A model generated the notes under the pieces. The model saw only the letters and a list, made by a program, of their open reading frames with translations. It had not been told where the DNA came from and made no database searches. A program made the translations under genes and the position numbers. Of a stretch of 64,000 bases of DNA, positions 60,905 to 64,000 are shown piece by piece (position 1 is the stretch's first letter; each line of letters starts with the position of its first letter). The stretch comes from Allorhizobium ampelinum S4 (GTDB lineage: Bacteria > Pseudomonadota > Alphaproteobacteria > Rhizobiales > Rhizobiaceae). The stretch covers positions 2,235,001 to 2,299,000 of the forward strand of contig NC_011989.1 in the NCBI RefSeq assembly GCF_000016285.1, read 5' to 3'.

Positions 60905-61288
60905 ATGCTTTTTCATCACCTATTCGAAATTGAAACCGACCTCTTCAAAGGCACCGCGCCACGGCCTGATGCCCTCAACGACCTCATCGGCGGAGATGAA
61001 TTGGCAGCATGGCTTCATGAACGGCTGAGCGCTAACGAAATCGCTTGCGGCTCCGTCCATGCGGAAGATCATGGATGGGATTTTGAGATTCACTCTGAAG
61101 ACCGGCGCTACCGCATCGTTTGCTCCTGTGAGTATGAAGAAGAAGGACGTCCCGCCCGAGAGCATTTCATACAGGTCGCCCAAGTCAAGGGCGCAGCAGT
61201 CGTACCAGATCCCGTTCTGGCTGCTGTGCGGGGTGTTCTTATGGCGGCGACGGATATTGAGGTCACCGGAGATCAGCCAAAACGCTGA
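60905..61288 (+). CDS. Hypothetical protein, 127 aa
   Basis: ATG with AAAGGA nine bases upstream. Reads MLFHHLFEIETDLFKGTAPR, then DELAAWLHERLSANEIACGS and VHAEDHGWDFEIHSEDRRYR IVCSCEYEEE. Acidic, no membrane helix. I do not recognise the family. A 150-codon frame on the other strand overlaps it (60920-61372) but lacks a ribosome-binding site, so I prefer the plus strand. Confidence 0.6.
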   Translation: MLFHHLFEIETDLFKGTAPRPDALNDLIGGDELAAWLHERLSANEIACGSVHAEDHGWDFEIHSEDRRYRIVCSCEYEEEGRPAREHFIQVAQVKGAAVVPDPVLAAVRGVLMAATDIEVTGDQPKR

Positions 61289-61587
61289 CTGTGTCGCAGG
61301 CTTCCAAGTCGCGAGTGTCTGCCCGATTTCTGCTGGCGTGACCTTGCCTCGCTTCATATCCGCAGCCGACACAGCGCCTGCAAGGCGATATCATCGAAAT
61401 TGGGCTGGCCTCGTGATAATCTCGCAATCTGAACTGCGGTTCAATCCTTGGTCTTAGCCCAATCAGAAGCATATATCTTCGACGCTCTGATGCAAACCAG
61501 CTACATCTTCCGATAGAAAGATGTTCTGCGAATGCCGACCGCCCTCCAAACATTGACTCTTCCCTCCTGAATGATCAGCGTCGCCTT
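61289..61587. other. Short gap between two hypothetical genes
   Basis: 299 nt without a feature I can support; only overlapping open frames with no ribosome-binding site. Confidence 0.4.
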
Positions 61588-61908
61588 ATGTCTATAACGA
61601 CGGATTTCATTGCAGAACTCATTTGCGGCGCCAATCGGTTGGACCACCTCGATGCGTTCCAGAAACGAAGATTGCTGGAGCGGGCCGTCATCACCATTCG
61701 CGAGATGCGTGAAGCGATCGGCATGATGAGCGGACCTGGGCGGGATGTTGCTTTGGACATTCACACGACGGCTCTGTCCATCCCAAAAGGCTGGCGTACC
61801 GATGATCAGGTTCGCGATGCGCTCCTGACCGCCGCCGCCATGATCCGTGATCTTCATATCATTTTGGACAGCAAGACATCCATCAGGATTTCCCCTCTCG
61901 CAAGGTAG
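61588..61908 (+). CDS. Hypothetical protein, 106 aa
   Basis: MSITTDFIAELICGANRLDH then LDAFQKRRLLERAVITIREM and REAIGMMSGPGRDVALDIHT TALSIPKGW. Helical, charged, no signal. Family not recognised. The ribosome-binding site is weak, so the start is uncertain. Confidence 0.5.
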   Translation: MSITTDFIAELICGANRLDHLDAFQKRRLLERAVITIREMREAIGMMSGPGRDVALDIHTTALSIPKGWRTDDQVRDALLTAAAMIRDLHIILDSKTSIRISPLAR

Positions 61909-61997
61909 GATCGGAGAAAGGCTATTAGGCAGCGTGGCTGGACATCCAATTTCGGTCAGTTCCCTCCCCCTCAGTTTCCGGCAACCGCCCGAAGACC

Positions 61998-62270
61998 TTA
62001 GCGCAGGTATTGATGCAGTACCGAGTAAAGTAAGACCGACGCCAACGATAACGCCATGACGAGGATTATCCGCCTGTTTTGTCCGCGCACCTCATGCGGT
62101 TCCGGCTGCTTTGCGCCGCAACGCGGACATACCAAACCGACAGGAACCGGTGCTTCACATTTGACACAGGCCACATAAACCAAGCTGCCTCCTCGGACGC
62201 CAAAGACGGCGCCGCTCGCCATTGCGAGTAACGCCTTAATAGCACGTCTGGGGCCGATAGATCGAGTCAA
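61998..62270 (-). CDS. Small zinc-ribbon membrane protein
   Basis: 90 aa at most. The Cys pairs VACVKCEAPVPVGLVCPRCG form a zinc-ribbon, followed by a charged linker and one C-terminal membrane helix (IILVMALSLASVLLYSVLHQ). A shorter start at a TTG before VYVACVKC is likely, because the first 30 residues have no counterpart in such proteins. Confidence 0.6.
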   Translation of the reverse strand: MTRSIGPRRAIKALLAMASGAVFGVRGGSLVYVACVKCEAPVPVGLVCPRCGAKQPEPHEVRGQNRRIILVMALSLASVLLYSVLHQYLR

Positions 62271-62487
62271 GCGGATTGATCCCTAGGACGTTGTCTGCAA
62301 TCCGATTTCCTGCCTCGCTCTCTGTCGATCAGTTCAGAGCCTAAGCACCACACCAACAAAAAACAGCTCCATACCTTGACCTTTTAGGAAGCTAGCCTAT
62401 TCTCGCCATCAATGGCGCGATTGAAACAGTATTGTCGCGCCATGGGGCTGTTTTGACGATTTTCGATGACGTTATATGGGGGCATCC
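62271..62487. other. Intergenic region upstream of vgrG
   Basis: 217 nt between divergent genes: AT-rich middle portion with GACCTTTTAGGAAGCTAGCC near 62378-62397, then GTTTTGACGATTTTCGATGA before the vgrG leader. No palindrome seen. Confidence 0.4.
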
Positions 62488-64000
62488 ATGGACGACGTTC
62501 TGTCGCCGACCGATTTCATCCAGGCAAGCCGTGTTCTGAGACTGTCGTCACCTCTGGGTGATGACCAGTTGCTGCCGGAGCGGATGACGGTGGAGGAAGG
62601 CGTCAACCGTCTGTTCGAGATTACCCTGTCAGTGCGTGCCAAGCGCGAGGCGGTCAAGCCGGAAGAGCTGATCGGCAAGCTGGTGGATGTGTCGCTGGAG
62701 ATCCGTCAGGGCGAGTTCGATGAGGGTGGCGTGCGCCGGCCGTTCAATGGCCTGGTCACCAATCTGTCCGAGGGGCCGCCGGTGACACGAGGCCTGCGGT
62801 CTTATACGCTGACCATCCGGCCGCAGTTCTGGCTGCTGTCGCGTCGCTCAGACTGCCGCATCTGGCAGAACATGACCTCCATGCAGGTGCTGGAGACGCT
62901 GCTGTCGGAACATGGTCTTCCAGCGGCTGCCTATGCACCACTGCACAAAGCACCGCCCGCGCGTGAGTACAGCGTGCAATGGAACGAGACGGATCTCGAT
63001 TACCTGCTGCGCCGGTTCGAAGAAGACGGGTTGTTCTACTGGTTTGAACATGAGGTGGGCGTCCACCGCATCAAGGTCAGCGACAGCAAGGTCGCCTGGA
63101 GCCAGCCTTCGGCCTCTGCGGAAGGTGTCGAGAAGGTAAGATTAGCGCAAGGCTCGTCGGATCGCAACCATATCAACGAGTGGATGCGGCAGTTTGCCTT
63201 CATCCCCGGCCAGCGCGCCGGCGCCGACTGGAATTTCGAGACGCCGAGCACCGTGCCACTCAATGTCACGCCATCGCTGATCCAGATGCCGGGGGCGGCC
63301 AAGCGCGAGCTTTACGAATATCCCGCCCGCATCAGCGATGTGAAGGAAGCCGAGCAGGCCGAGACCTTCCGCATGCAGGCGGTGGAGGCCGATCATGAGC
63401 GGGTGACGGGCAAGTCCAATGTCCGCTTTCTCGAAGCCGGCCGGCGCTTCACGCCCTATGAGGAGCCCCATCCCGAACATCAATACGAAGAGCATGTGAT
63501 CACCAGCATCACCCACTGGGTGGTCGACCGCTCCTATGAGACGACCGAGAACGATCCGGAATACCGCAACGAATTCGAAGCGATCCCCTCGCGCGTGCCG
63601 CTGACCCCGCATCGCGACACCAAGCGCCCGCACATCGAGGGCGCGCAGGTGGCAATCGTCGCCGGTCCCTCCGGTGAAGAGATCCACACGGATCAATATG
63701 GCCGCATCAAGGTCTGGTATCCCTGGGACAGGCGGGCGAAGAAGGATGGTTCCGACACCTGCTGGATACGCGTCAACCAAGCCTGGGGCGGTGGCACCTG
63801 GGGCGCACAGGTTATTCCCCGCATCGGCATGGAAGTCATGGTCTCGTTCGTGGACGGCGATCCGGACCGGCCGCTGGTCATTGGTGTCGTGCCCAATCCG
63901 AAGAACCCCGTGCCCTATGATCTTCCTGCCAACAAGACCCGCATGGTGCTGCGCTCCAACACTCACAAGGGCAGCGGCTTCAACGAGATGACCTTCGAGG
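62488..64000 (+). CDS. vgrG: Type VI secretion system tip protein VgrG (partial, N-terminus)
   Basis: From ATG 62488 (GGGGGCATCC upstream) about 504 residues are in the window, and the frame is open to the edge. The gp27-like start reads QASRVLRLSSPLGDDQLLPE RMTVEEGVNRLFEITLSVRA, and later YSVQWNETDLDYLLRRFEED GLFYWFEHE. The gp5-like OB-fold part has HTDQYGRIKVWYPWDRRAKK then CWIRVNQAWGGGTWGAQVIP RIGMEVMVSFVDGDPDRPLV IG. The needle repeats and any C-terminal effector are off the window. It forms the spike on the Hcp tube; an effector and immunity gene would be expected just downstream. Confidence 0.94.
   Translation, partial: MDDVLSPTDFIQASRVLRLSSPLGDDQLLPERMTVEEGVNRLFEITLSVRAKREAVKPEELIGKLVDVSLEIRQGEFDEGGVRRPFNGLVTNLSEGPPVTRGLRSYTLTIRPQFWLLSRRSDCRIWQNMTSMQVLETLLSEHGLPAAAYAPLHKAPPAREYSVQWNETDLDYLLRRFEEDGLFYWFEHEVGVHRIKVSDSKVAWSQPSASAEGVEKVRLAQGSSDRNHINEWMRQFAFIPGQRAGADWNFETPSTVPLNVTPSLIQMPGAAKRELYEYPARISDVKEAEQAETFRMQAVEADHERVTGKSNVRFLEAGRRFTPYEEPHPEHQYEEHVITSITHWVVDRSYETTENDPEYRNEFEAIPSRVPLTPHRDTKRPHIEGAQVAIVAGPSGEEIHTDQYGRIKVWYPWDRRAKKDGSDTCWIRVNQAWGGGTWGAQVIPRIGMEVMVSFVDGDPDRPLVIGVVPNPKNPVPYDLPANKTRMVLRSNTHKGSGFNEMTFE

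Noticed and set aside
60920..61372. 150-codon minus-strand frame over the 127-aa hypothetical gene
   Set aside because: No ribosome-binding site; the plus-strand gene has one and a more natural composition.
1..64000. CRISPR arrays, rRNA genes, plasmid repABC or oriT
   Set aside because: No regularly spaced repeats, no rRNA sequence and no replication or relaxase genes seen.

Overview
The window looks like a chromosomal or large-replicon stretch of a Rhizobiaceae alphaproteobacterium (Agrobacterium/Allorhizobium/Rhizobium type). This rests on the hmuTUV-hutX-hmuQ-type heme locus, an RHE_PE00001-type gene, a rhizobial-style dispersed intergenic palindrome, a MscS channel with DUF3772-like N-terminus and IS1182/IS110/IS3 relatives common in rhizobia. 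A mostly conserved backbone is interrupted by two accessory regions, each tied to a tRNA.

Backbone 1 (1-5.1 kb, minus strand) is an oligopeptide/opine-type ABC import operon (Tat-exported binding protein, two ATPases, a permease cut by the window edge) led by a DeoR-family regulator. Island 1 (about 5.6-19.1 kb) lies between a degenerate copy of the tRNA-Cys 3' end (5547-5590) and the intact tRNA-Cys (19125-19198). It holds a LysR regulator divergent from an eight-gene catabolic operon (spermidine-type ABC importer, a three-subunit FAD/2Fe-2S opine or D-amino-acid oxidase-like enzyme, a RidA protein). A graveyard of nested insertions follows: a serine recombinase split by an IS1182-type element with a passenger P-loop gene, an IS3 remnant split by an IS110/IS1111 element, phage and integrase remnants, and a small membrane-protein gene.

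Backbone 2 (19.1-36.2 kb) carries an ABC-2 exporter, a two-receiver response regulator whose GGDEF domain survives only as a downstream scrap, a dimethylglycine/sarcosine dehydrogenase-like enzyme, an XRE regulator divergent from a methyltransferase, a MscS channel, the heme uptake and degradation locus, and another methyltransferase.

Island 2 starts at a 47-nt tRNA-Lys 3' fragment (36196-36242) and by orientation runs rightwards. It contains a decayed second copy of the small membrane-protein gene, two phospholipase C-type enzymes, a putative abortive-infection membrane protein, and a tightly packed defence operon (42.5-55.3 kb): Vsr nickase, C5-cytosine methyltransferase, MutL/MORC-like ATPase, Z1-domain helicase-like ATPase, PD-(D/E)XK nuclease, AIPR protein, and two proteins I cannot assign. 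The core matches the MZA type (MutL-Z1-DUF-AIPR). The last protein ends in what looks like a restriction-enzyme target-recognition region without any methylase. Beyond it lie a frameshifted caspase-like protease, a CHAP-type amidase cut by an IS3-family element, a frameshifted RHE_PE00001 gene with a palindromic operator, small unknown genes, and the start of a type VI secretion vgrG at the right edge.

Everything here is read by eye. Domain calls rest on visible motifs, no database search was run, and unassigned genes are labelled as such.
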